This document shows positions 58,141-64,000 of a stretch of 64,000 bases of DNA, in pieces; position 1 is the stretch's first letter; the number at the start of each line of letters is the position of its first letter. The position numbers were made by a program, and so were the translations under genes. The stretch is from Geodermatophilus tzadiensis (GTDB lineage Bacteria > Actinomycetota > Actinomycetes > Mycobacteriales > Geodermatophilaceae), in NCBI RefSeq assembly GCF_003002915.1, contig NZ_PVTG01000019.1, forward strand, positions 1 through 64,000, read 5' to 3'. The notes beneath the pieces are model-generated. The model worked only from the letters and a program-made list of their open reading frames with translations. It did not search any database and was not told the origin of the DNA.

Positions 58141-58559
58141 CCCGCCGCCGGGGGCTCCTCGCCGTCGCCGCCGTGCAGCTCGCCGCCGGCCTGACCGGGC
58201 AGGTGCTGTCGGTGCGGCGGCGGCGGGCCTTCGACACGCCGCTGCTGGCCGGCGACCCGGCGCGGGTGGGCCGCGACGCGTGGTGGGCCGGGACGGCGCT
58301 CGGCCCGCCGGCGTGGACCCTCGCCGTCTCCGCGGGGGCGCTGGCCCGGCTGGCCGCGCGCCCGGACCCGCGCGCCGCCGCCGTTCTCGGGTGGGGAGGC
58401 GCCGCCCTGGTGCCCGGCTACCTGCAGGAGCGGCTGGTGCGGCAGCGGCTGGCCTCCCCCGCCGACGCACCGGCGGAGGCCGCGGTCGCCGCCGTGGGGC
58501 TGGCGGCCGCGGCGGCGATGGCGGTGCTGGGCGCTCAGGCCTCCGGCGCGCGGCCGTAG
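58137..58559 (+). CDS. Small membrane protein of unknown function
   Basis: A 140-residue protein that overlaps the Old Yellow Enzyme gene (GTGA). Four hydrophobic stretches (about residues 6-24, 45-68, 78-92 and 115-134) with short basic loops (RRRRAF, RLAARPD) suggest an inner-membrane protein. No motif is recognised. Translational coupling hints at shared regulation with the reductase. The 3' end overlaps the convergent SRPBCC gene by 25 bases. Confidence 0.6.
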   Translation: MTRRRGLLAVAAVQLAAGLTGQVLSVRRRRAFDTPLLAGDPARVGRDAWWAGTALGPPAWTLAVSAGALARLAARPDPRAAAVLGWGGAALVPGYLQERLVRQRLASPADAPAEAAVAAVGLAAAAAMAVLGAQASGARP

Positions 58560-59068
58560 TCCGGGCCGGTCGCGGCGAGGAAGGCGTCCCATTCGGCGGG
58601 GGGCGGTCGCCCGCCGACCTCGGCGTCGAACTTGTCGAGGTACCAGTGCCAGCCGAGGGCGAAGTCGGAGACGTCGGTGCCGGCTGGGAACACCTGGACG
58701 AAGTGCAGGGTGGTGCGGCCGCTCTCCACGGTGAGGTCCAGCTCGACCCGCCAGGCCTCCGCCCCGGCCTGCACCCACTCGACGACCAGCCGGCACGGCG
58801 GGTCGCACTCGACGATCGTCACCTCCTCGCTCGCCGGCTCGGACTCGTGGGTCATGGTGAACGAGCCGCGGCCGCCGGGGGCCCGCTCGCCCTCGTAGGT
58901 GCCGATCCAGCGGGGCAGCCGGTCGGGTCCGGTGAGCGCGGCCCAGACCTCGTCGGGACCGTCGGGCCAGGAGCGGCGGAACTCCAGGCGCTGCCGGCCG
59001 TCGGGGAGCGTGCTGACGGCGCCGCGGCGGTCGGTCGGGGCCGCGGCGGGGGTCTGCTGGTCGGTCAC
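58535..59068 (-). CDS. SRPBCC/AHSA1-family protein
   Basis: A 177-residue START-like protein with the AHSA1 signature RQRLEFRRSWPDGPDEVWAALTGPDRLPRWIG (residues 24-55) and the final GWHWYLDKFDAEVGG. These proteins commonly follow an ArsR repressor in actinobacteria. It begins at the GTG within the ArsR stop (GTGA), so the two are cotranslated. Ligand unknown; the ArsR-AHSA1 pair is often involved in stress response or drug tolerance, but that is only family lore. Confidence 0.85.
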   Translation of the reverse strand: MTDQQTPAAAPTDRRGAVSTLPDGRQRLEFRRSWPDGPDEVWAALTGPDRLPRWIGTYEGERAPGGRGSFTMTHESEPASEEVTIVECDPPCRLVVEWVQAGAEAWRVELDLTVESGRTTLHFVQVFPAGTDVSDFALGWHWYLDKFDAEVGGRPPPAEWDAFLAATGPDYGRAPEA

Positions 59069-59406
59069 GGGGCGTCTCCGTCCGTCGGGGGGTGCACCCG
59101 GGCCCGGCGGCCGCGGGCGATCTCGGTGTCCAGCGCGTCGAGCCGCTGCGCCCACAGGTCGCGGTAGGGCTCGAGCCACTCGTCGAGCTCCCGCAGCGGC
59201 CGCGGGTCGAGCGCGTAGAGCCGCCGGCGTCCCTCCACCCGGCTGCGGACCAGTCCGGCCTCGCGCAGCACGCGCAGGTGCCGGCTGACCGCCGGGCGGC
59301 TCACCGGGAACCGGCCGGCGAGCTCACCGGCGGCGAGCTCGCCCTGCGCCAGCAGGCCGAGCAGCTCCCGGCGGGTCGGGTCGGCGAGGGCCGCGAGCGC
59401 CTCCAC
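59065..59406 (-). CDS. ArsR/SmtB-family repressor
   Basis: A 113-residue winged-helix regulator with ALADPTRRELLGLLAQGELAAGELAGRF, then PVSRPAVSRHLRVLREAGLVRSRVEGRRRLYAL, the standard ArsR helix-turn-helix and wing. No metal-binding Cys appear, so it is probably not a metal sensor. Starts at GTG 59406. A perfect 10-bp inverted repeat lies immediately upstream and should be its operator, giving autoregulation of the two-gene unit with the SRPBCC gene. Confidence 0.92.
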   Translation of the reverse strand: MEALAALADPTRRELLGLLAQGELAAGELAGRFPVSRPAVSRHLRVLREAGLVRSRVEGRRRLYALDPRPLRELDEWLEPYRDLWAQRLDALDTEIARGRRARVHPPTDGDAP

Positions 59407-59410
59407 GGTG

Positions 59411-59436
59411 CATGCGTAACACGCCGGTTACGCATG
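59411..59436. promoter_or_regulatory. Operator of the ArsR-SRPBCC pair
   Basis: CATGCGTAAC and GTTACGCATG are exact complements around ACGCCG, a 26-bp palindrome whose edge is five bases before the ArsR start. It is the strongest operator in the window and certainly overlaps the promoter or a leaderless start. Confidence 0.75.
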
Positions 59437-59479
59437 GGCCAGCGGTTCGCCGCCGGTCGGGGCGGGCACCGGGGAGCGC

Positions 59480-59722
59480 ATGACCGTCACCGACCCCGAC
59501 GTCCCCGACCCGCTCAACGACCCCCGGACGACGCAGGCCGACCCCGGCGCCTACGGCGAGGGCGCCGACCTGGCCTCGGCCGGCGACGACCCGGCGTCCA
59601 CCGGCGAGGACGAGCTGGCCGCCGACGACGCGGAGACCACGGCCGGGCAGACCCTCGCCGACGACGCCGGCGGCGGGGACGTCACCGGCGGGGCGTTCCC
59701 GGAGGTCCCGGACGGGCGGTGA
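59480..59722 (+). CDS. Small acidic disordered protein
   Basis: An 80-residue Asp/Ala/Gly-rich protein (DDAETTAGQTLADDAGGGDV) without hydrophobic core or Cys. ATG follows GGGGAG. It resembles the small acidic proteins at 11590, 15969 and 16226 in composition. No family is recognised. The spacing to the next gene is 75 bases. Confidence 0.55.
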   Translation: MTVTDPDVPDPLNDPRTTQADPGAYGEGADLASAGDDPASTGEDELAADDAETTAGQTLADDAGGGDVTGGAFPEVPDGR

Positions 59723-59797
59723 CGAACCGGTCCGGTTTCGGACGGCGGTCGCGGGGAACCTGCTGGTTCGCCCACCCCCGACGACCAGGAGGTACCC

Positions 59798-60040
59798 ATG
59801 GCCACCGGTGAGACCGGCTTCGAGGACGTCACCTACGACCTCATCTCCGTGCAGTACCACTCGCTGAAGGCAGGGCACGACTACGGCCAGTACGTGCGGG
59901 ACGCCGAGAACGCGGGCCTCGACGACATCGCCGCCTTCTTCCGCGAGGTGATGGAGCAGGACTCCGCGCGCGCCCGCCGCTGCCACGAGTTCCTGCGGAC
60001 CCTCTCCGGCACCGAGCAGGGCGGCCCCGCCACCCAGTAG
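59798..60040 (+). CDS. Small conserved helical protein
   Basis: An 80-residue protein that looks all-helical: DVTYDLISVQYHSLKAGHDYGQYVRDAENAGLDDIAAFFREVMEQDSARARRCHEFLRTLS has conserved-looking Tyr, His and Glu in helices spaced as in ferritin-like or hemerythrin-like bundles, though it is too short for a full four-helix bundle. Perhaps two copies associate. The ATG at 59798 is preceded by GGAGGTACC. A two-stem element follows three bases after the TAG. Function unknown. Confidence 0.65.
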   Translation: MATGETGFEDVTYDLISVQYHSLKAGHDYGQYVRDAENAGLDDIAAFFREVMEQDSARARRCHEFLRTLSGTEQGGPATQ

Positions 60041-60043
60041 AGA

Positions 60044-60099
60044 GGACCACCCTTCCCCCCACGCCTCGCACGCTCGGCGCGGGCCCTTGAAGGGTGACC
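60044..60099 (+). terminator. Covarying two-stem 3'-end element, copy D
   Basis: Outer arms GGACCACCCTTC and GAAGGGTGACC, inner stem CGCC/GGCG around TCGCACGCTC, then GCGGGCCC. The outer stem differs from all other copies but still pairs. Confidence 0.6.
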
Positions 60100-60117
60100 G
60101 TTCCAGCACGTCGCCAG

Positions 60118-60146
60118 GGGCCCCCACCCGTTCCGGGTGGGGGCCC
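60118..60146. terminator. Perfect 13-bp hairpin
   Basis: GGGCCCCCACCCG and CGGGTGGGGGCCC flank TTC, 18 bases beyond copy D and next to the end of the convergent DsbA gene. It can end both transcripts. Confidence 0.75.
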
Positions 60147-60149
60147 TCT

Positions 60150-60209
60150 GGTGTCTCGGACGCCGGTGTCTCGGGCGCTGGTGTCTCGGGCGCCGGTGTC
60201 TCAGGCGCT
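60150..60209. repeat. Four-copy 15-bp tandem repeat at the end of the DsbA gene
   Basis: Units of GGTGTCTCGGGCGCC and near variants start at 60150, 60165, 60180 and 60195. The stop codon of the DsbA gene (TCA on the plus strand at 60201-60203) falls in the last unit, and without it the frame would run on as an Ala-Arg-Asp-Thr repeat of five codons. It looks like a coding minisatellite captured by a stop codon. Confidence 0.85.
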
Positions 60210-60854
60210 GGGGACCGGGTCGCGCTCGGCCCAGGCGCGCTCGAGCAGCTGGAGCAGCAGGTCGGCGGGCTGGGCGCCCGCGGCGCCGTAGCGGCGGTCG
60301 ACGACGAAGAACGGGACGCCGGTGGCGCCGAGCGCCTGCGCGGTGCGGGCGTCGTCGAGGACGGCGGCGCGGTACCGGTGGTCGGCCAGCGCCGCGCGCA
60401 CCTCGGCCTCGTCCAGGCCGACCTCGACGGCCAGCGGCACCAGCGCGTCGACGTCGAACACCGGGCGGGACTCCTCGAAGTACGCGTGCAACAGCCGCTC
60501 CTCCACCGCGCCCTGCAGGCCGTGCTCGGCGGCCAGGTGGACGAGCTCGTGTGCGAGCAGGGTGTTGCCGCTGACGCCGTCCGCGAGGGAGTACCGCAGG
60601 CCCTCGCCGGCGGCGGTCTCCTCCACGTGCCGCATCATCGCCCGCATCTCCTCGACCGGGCGCCCGTACTTCGCGGCCAGCGCCGGCAGCGTCGGGTGCG
60701 TCTCGCCCTCCGGGATCGACGGGTCGAGCTGGTAGGACCGCCAGACCACCTCGACCCGGTCGCGGTGCGGGAACCGCTCGAGCGCGGTCTCCAGCCGGCG
60801 CTTGCCGATGTAGCACCACGGACAGACGACGTCGGACCAGACCTCGATGCGCAC
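60201..60854 (-). CDS. DsbA-family oxidoreductase, FrnE-like
   Basis: A 217-residue thioredoxin-fold protein of the FrnE/2-hydroxychromene-2-carboxylate-isomerase-like group. The CPWC motif DVVCPWCYIGKRRLE is near residues 8-22; GLRYSLADGVSGNTLLAHEL and the late cis-Pro motif GATGVPFFVVDRRYGAAGAQ complete the fold. No signal peptide, so it is cytosolic. FrnE has disulfide isomerase activity and is upregulated by oxidative stress in Deinococcus; a similar role would fit. GTG start at 60854. The last codons lie in a 15-bp tandem repeat. Confidence 0.92.
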   Translation of the reverse strand: MRIEVWSDVVCPWCYIGKRRLETALERFPHRDRVEVVWRSYQLDPSIPEGETHPTLPALAAKYGRPVEEMRAMMRHVEETAAGEGLRYSLADGVSGNTLLAHELVHLAAEHGLQGAVEERLLHAYFEESRPVFDVDALVPLAVEVGLDEAEVRAALADHRYRAAVLDDARTAQALGATGVPFFVVDRRYGAAGAQPADLLLQLLERAWAERDPVPSA

Positions 60855-60862
60855 GGAACGGC

Positions 60863-61888
60863 TCAACCCCGGTCCGGTCGGCGTTCTTCCGGCCGGTGCA
60901 CCTCGGCGCGGGCCCGGCCGTCTCCCGGCGTCGGGTCGAGGAACACGTAGCGGACGCCGCTGTGCCGCGCCACCAGCCGCCGCTCGGCCTCGTCGGAGGC
61001 GCGCTCGACATCGGCGACCGTCGCGTCGTCGGCGAAGTCGACCTTGGCCGAGACGATGAGCTGGCCCGGGCCGATGACCGAGGTCAGGAGCACCGGGACG
61101 TCGACGACCTGGTCGAGCGCGGTGATCTCGGCGCGCAGCTGGTCCTCGACGGCCCGCGGCACCGACCGGCCGATGAGCAGGGAGACGTTGGCGCGGGCCA
61201 GGGCGCCGGCGACGAACAGCAGCAGGACGCCGATGAGGACGGCCGCCAGGCCGTCCCACACCGGGTCGCCGGTCACCTGCTCGAGGAACAGGCCCAGGGC
61301 GGCGAGCACCAGGCCGACCAGGGCGGCGCTGTCCTCGAAGGTCACCGCCTTGACCGTGGTGTCGGTGGTCTCGGCGAGGTAGCGACGCCACGTCGTCCCC
61401 CATCGGCGGGCCGAGCCGCGCACCTGCCGCACGGCCTTGAGCCAGGACGCGCCCTCGAGGAGGAAGGAGACGCCGAGGACGACGTAGGCGATGAGCGGGT
61501 CGCCCTGCTCCTCGCCCTCGATGATCGTCTGGACGCCCTGGTAGAAGGAGAAGCCGGCGCCGAGGGTGAAGGTGGCCAGGCAGGCCAACAGCGCCCAGAA
61601 GTAGGTCTCCCGCCCGTAGCCGACCGGGTGGCGGGCGTCCGGTTCACGGGTGCCGCGCTTGAGCGCGACGAACAGCAGCACCTCGGTGATCGTGTCGGCC
61701 AGCGAGTGCGCCGCCTCGGACAGCATCGCCGAGGAGTGGCTGACCAGCCCGCCGACGAGCTTGGCGATCGCGATGCCGAGGTTGGCCAGCCCGGCGACGA
61801 CGACGGTGCCGGTGGACTCACCGCCCGACTCGCCGGCGCCCGCCTCCTCGGTCAGCGCGTGCGTGCGGGTGGGCACCGGCTCGGTCAT
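60863..61888 (-). CDS. Cation diffusion facilitator family transporter
   Basis: A 341-residue CDF metal/proton antiporter with six helices and a C-terminal metallochaperone-like domain. Helix 2 carries SEAAHSLADTITEVLLF, the His/Asp metal site; helix 5 has VTFEDSAALVGLVLAALG with an Asp-containing site. The C-terminal domain (about 230-310) has a ferredoxin-like fold pattern (VVDVPVLLTSVIGPGQLIVSAKVDFADD). It probably exports Zn, Mn or Fe. ATG start at 61888 with a disordered N-terminus of about 25 residues. It ends eight bases before the DsbA start on the same strand, so they may be cotranscribed. Confidence 0.92.
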   Translation of the reverse strand: MTEPVPTRTHALTEEAGAGESGGESTGTVVVAGLANLGIAIAKLVGGLVSHSSAMLSEAAHSLADTITEVLLFVALKRGTREPDARHPVGYGRETYFWALLACLATFTLGAGFSFYQGVQTIIEGEEQGDPLIAYVVLGVSFLLEGASWLKAVRQVRGSARRWGTTWRRYLAETTDTTVKAVTFEDSAALVGLVLAALGLFLEQVTGDPVWDGLAAVLIGVLLLFVAGALARANVSLLIGRSVPRAVEDQLRAEITALDQVVDVPVLLTSVIGPGQLIVSAKVDFADDATVADVERASDEAERRLVARHSGVRYVFLDPTPGDGRARAEVHRPEERRPDRG

Positions 61889-61938
61889 GGCCGCACCCGT
61901 GCCCAGCGGTTGCCCGGCACAACCACCGGGACCCGCGA

Positions 61939-62020
61939 TGATCAGGTGACCTGATCCCCGGGCGTCCTACCCGACGTCCCACGGTCGGGTAGGACGCTGC
62001 ACGATCAGGTCACCTGATCA
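61939..62020. repeat. 82-bp REP-like inverted repeat
   Basis: Outer arms TGATCAGGTGACCTGATC and its complement (61939-61956, 62003-62020), seven unpaired bases each side, inner arms GTCCTACCCGAC and GTCGGGTAGGAC (61964-61975, 61984-61995) and an 8-base loop. The outer arm is itself a near-palindrome with a central G/C mismatch. A half copy lies at 27399-27440. It does not resemble an IS end and no transposase is nearby. Confidence 0.8.
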
Positions 62021-62036
62021 TCACCGCACCCGCGGG

Positions 62037-62414
62037 TCAGCGGACGCCGACGAGGTCCACCACGAAGACGAGGGTGGCGCCGGGCTTGATGACGCCGCCG
62101 GCACCGCGGTCGCCGTAGGCCTTGTGCGCGGGGATGGTCAGCCGCCGGCGGCCGCCGACCCGCATCCCCTGGATGCCCTCGTCCCAGCCCTGGATGACCA
62201 TGCCGACGCCGAGGCGGAACTCCAGCGGGTCGCCGCGGTCCCAGGAGGCGTCGAACTGCTCGCCGCCGTCGTGGGTGACGCCGACGTAGTGGGCGCTGAC
62301 CAGGTCGCCGGCCTTCGCCTCCTGGCCCTCGCCGACGGTGATGTCCTCGATCACCAGGTCGGCGGGCGCGGGGCCGGTCGGCGGCTCGACGTCGGGGCGG
62401 GTGGGCTGGGACAT
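62037..62414 (-). CDS. FKBP-type peptidyl-prolyl isomerase
   Basis: A 125-residue FKBP domain. Core segments: LVSAHYVGVTHDGGEQFDASWDRGDPLEFRLGVGMVIQGWDEGIQGMRVGGRRRLTIP (residues 38-96) and AYGDRGAGGVIKPGATLVFVVDLV, with the conserved Tyr, Phe, Trp and Ile of the proline-binding pocket. No signal peptide, so it is a cytosolic foldase. The ATG at 62414 follows GAGGAGAAC. A short spacer separates it from the upstream SDR gene. Confidence 0.94.
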   Translation of the reverse strand: MSQPTRPDVEPPTGPAPADLVIEDITVGEGQEAKAGDLVSAHYVGVTHDGGEQFDASWDRGDPLEFRLGVGMVIQGWDEGIQGMRVGGRRRLTIPAHKAYGDRGAGGVIKPGATLVFVVDLVGVR

Positions 62415-62488
62415 CGGTTCTCCTCGGGTCGGTGCCGGGTGGCCTGCGACGGGTCCCGCCCATCCAAACAGCGCCCGGGCCGGGTCGC

Positions 62489-63235
62489 TCAGCGGCCTCC
62501 GGAGACGTCGAGCAGGCTGCCGGTGCAGTAGCCGGACTCCTCGCCGAGCAGCCACAGCACCGCGGCGGCCACCTCCCCGGGCAGCCCGGCGCGGCCCATG
62601 GGCACCGTCGGCGCGATCCGGGCGACCCGGTCGGGCTGGCCGCCGCTGGCGTGGATGTCGGTCTCGACGATGCCGGGGCGCACCACGTTGACCCGCACGC
62701 CCTCCCCGGCCACCTCGCGGGCCAGGCCGACCCCGAGGGTGTCGACGGCGCCCTTGCTGGCCGCGTAGTCGACGTACTCCCCCGGCGAGCCCAGCCGGCT
62801 GGCCGCCGAGGAGACCAGCACGACGGACCCGCCGGACCCACCGTGCCGCGTGGACATCCGCCGCACCGCCTCGCGGCAGCACAGCACGGCGCCGAGCACG
62901 TTGACGGCCAGCAGGCGCTGCACCCGCTCGGCGGTGAGCTCGTCGACGCGCGCCCGCGGGGCGACGACGCCGGCGTTGGCGACCAGGCCGGTCAGCGGGC
63001 CGAGCGTCTCGGCGGCGGCGAACGCGGCGAGGACGTCGTCCTCCACCGCGACGTCGGCCCGGACGGCGAGCCCGGGGCGCCCGGCGGCCTCGACGTCGGC
63101 GACGACGGCGGCGGCCGCGGCCTCGTCGTCGCGGTAGGTGAGGGCGACCGACCAGCCCGCGGCCGCGGCGGCGCGCGCGGTGGCCGCGCCGATGCCGCGG
63201 CTCCCGCCGGTCACGAGCAGCACACCGGGAGGCAC
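62489..63235 (-). CDS. SDR family oxidoreductase
   Basis: A 248-residue classical short-chain dehydrogenase: cofactor motif TGGSRGIG at residues 9-16, NAGVV near 89, catalytic Ser in VLVSSAAS, and YVDYAASKGAVDTLG giving Tyr/Lys. The ADVAVEDDV and MGRAGLPGEVAAAVLWLLGEESGYCTGSLLDVSGG end resembles FabG-like enzymes, but the substrate is open; not necessarily in fatty-acid synthesis. GTG start at 63235. Divergent from a GH13 glucosidase across 57 bases. Confidence 0.9.
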   Translation of the reverse strand: MPPGVLLVTGGSRGIGAATARAAAAAGWSVALTYRDDEAAAAAVVADVEAAGRPGLAVRADVAVEDDVLAAFAAAETLGPLTGLVANAGVVAPRARVDELTAERVQRLLAVNVLGAVLCCREAVRRMSTRHGGSGGSVVLVSSAASRLGSPGEYVDYAASKGAVDTLGVGLAREVAGEGVRVNVVRPGIVETDIHASGGQPDRVARIAPTVPMGRAGLPGEVAAAVLWLLGEESGYCTGSLLDVSGGR

Positions 63236-63292
63236 GGTCGGCGACCGTAGCGCGCGGGTGCGGGCGGGGGTGCGACGTGCTGGGCTGGACCC

Positions 63293-64000
63293 GTGCCCGA
63301 CCCGTCGCCGTGGTGGACCCGTGCCGTCGTCTACCAGGTCTACCCGCGCTCGTTCCAGGACTCCGACGGCGACGGGATCGGTGACCTCGGCGGCATCCTG
63401 CAGCGGGTCGACCACCTCGCCGACCTCGGCGTCGACGTCGTCTGGCTCTCGCCGGTCTACCCCTCGCCGCAGGCCGACAACGGCTACGACATCAGCGACT
63501 ACCAGGGCGTCGACCCGCTGTTCGGCACGCTGGCCCAGCTCGACGAGCTCCTCGCGGCGCTGCACGAGCGCGGGATCCGGCTGGTGATGGACCTGGTGGT
63601 CAACCACACCAGCGACGCGCACCCGTGGTTCGTCGAGAGCCGGTCCTCGCCGACGAGCCCGAAGCGGGACTGGTACTGGTGGCGGCCGCCGCGGGAGGGC
63701 ATGGCGCCCGGGCAGCCGGGCGCGGAACCGACCAACTGGCACTCGTTCTTCTCCGGCCCGACGTGGGAGCTCGACGAGGCCAGCGGCGAGTACTACCTGC
63801 ACCTGTTCGCCGCCGAGCAGCCCGACCTCAACTGGGAGAACCCGCAGGTCCGGCACGCGGTCTACGCGATGATGCGCTGGTGGCTCGACCGCGGGGTCGA
63901 CGGCTTCCGCATGGACGTCATCAACATGATCAGCAAGGACGTCGCCCCGGACGGCTCGCTGCCCGACGGCCCCCCGCTGCCGGGCCTGCCCTACGGCGAC
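63293..64000 (+). CDS. Alpha-glucosidase (GH13), 3'-truncated
   Basis: The first 236 residues of a cytosolic GH13 oligo-1,6-glucosidase/alpha-glucosidase; the gene continues past the right edge. Family landmarks: YQVYPRSFQDSDGDGIGDLGGI at residues 14-35 with the calcium-binding DSDGDG, region I MDLVVNHTSDAHPWF (99-113), and region II GFRMDVINMISKD with nucleophile Asp208. It hydrolyses maltose, trehalose-like or isomaltose sugars. GTG start at 63293 after a weak site. No transporter gene is visible on this side. Confidence 0.9.
   Translation, partial: MPDPSPWWTRAVVYQVYPRSFQDSDGDGIGDLGGILQRVDHLADLGVDVVWLSPVYPSPQADNGYDISDYQGVDPLFGTLAQLDELLAALHERGIRLVMDLVVNHTSDAHPWFVESRSSPTSPKRDWYWWRPPREGMAPGQPGAEPTNWHSFFSGPTWELDEASGEYYLHLFAAEQPDLNWENPQVRHAVYAMMRWWLDRGVDGFRMDVINMISKDVAPDGSLPDGPPLPGLPYGD

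Noticed and set aside
60150-60209. 15-bp repeats as a CRISPR or attachment site
   Set aside because: No spacers and the repeat continues a reading frame; no integrase nearby.
61939-62020. The inverted repeat as an insertion-sequence end or dif-like site
   Set aside because: No transposase or recombinase lies between or beside the copies, and the size and symmetry fit a REP-like element better.

Overview
The window is very GC-rich, starts many genes with GTG, packs them with 1-4 bp stop/start overlaps, and encodes a typical high-GC actinobacterial gene set: a 13E12-type HNH nuclease fragment, a mycothiol-type DinB/maleylpyruvate-isomerase-fold protein, GTP-dependent PEP carboxykinase, a DosR/DosS-like two-component system, HelR, a Vms1-like release factor and a c-di-AMP riboswitch in front of an NlpC/P60 hydrolase. 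The content best fits Geodermatophilaceae (Blastococcus, Geodermatophilus or Modestobacter type). That placement is an inference from gene content, not a computed one. It reads as chromosomal core; I see no tRNA, rRNA, insertion sequence, prophage or CRISPR array.

Layout. 0-5.6 kb: truncated HNH gene, stand-alone TOPRIM protein, RibD/DHFR-like reductase, STAS protein, argG under a probable ARG box, sulfurtransferase, PrmC-related methyltransferase. 5.6-8.5 kb: universal stress protein, GAF-GAF histidine kinase and NarL-type regulator, laid out like a hypoxia/dormancy module with a DosR-like box. 8.5-10.4 kb: type III polyketide synthase with a methyltransferase. 10.4-16.4 kb: small membrane and disordered proteins, a TetR regulator and a FadE5-like acyl-CoA dehydrogenase. 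16.4-20.1 kb: response regulator, kinase, ABC permease and ABC ATPase on one strand. 20.4-27.8 kb: 3-hydroxybutyrate dehydrogenase coupled to a GAF/PucR activator, a 3-methyladenine-glycosylase-annotated protein, a PtpB-type phosphatase and a diguanylate cyclase.

28-34.2 kb is a complete fructose phosphotransferase locus: ptsI diverges from fruR-fruK-fruA-ptsH across one shared palindrome. 34.3-42.5 kb: SRPBCC protein, FAD monooxygenase, a branched-chain 2-oxoacid dehydrogenase operon (E1alpha, E1beta, E2) facing an Lrp-type regulator, an M42-type peptidase. 42.5-54.7 kb: cell-envelope and quality-control genes (serine hydrolase, NlpC/P60 hydrolase with riboswitch, BrkB-like membrane protein, class A penicillin-binding protein, HelR, acVLRF1, MFS transporter). 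54.9-64 kb: pckG, an Old Yellow Enzyme, an ArsR-SRPBCC pair under a perfect operator, DsbA/FrnE, a CDF transporter, FKBP, an SDR and the start of a GH13 glucosidase cut by the right edge.

The most unusual signal lies between genes. Five copies of one ~55-bp structured element sit 3-7 bases after stop codons (15.8, 27.6, 34.2, 54.9 and 60.0 kb). Its outer and inner stems both change by compensatory substitutions while the joining sequence and loop stay constant. Four of the five copies are followed by a second, unrelated strong hairpin. Separately, an 82-bp REP-like inverted repeat at 61.9 kb has a half copy at 27.4 kb.
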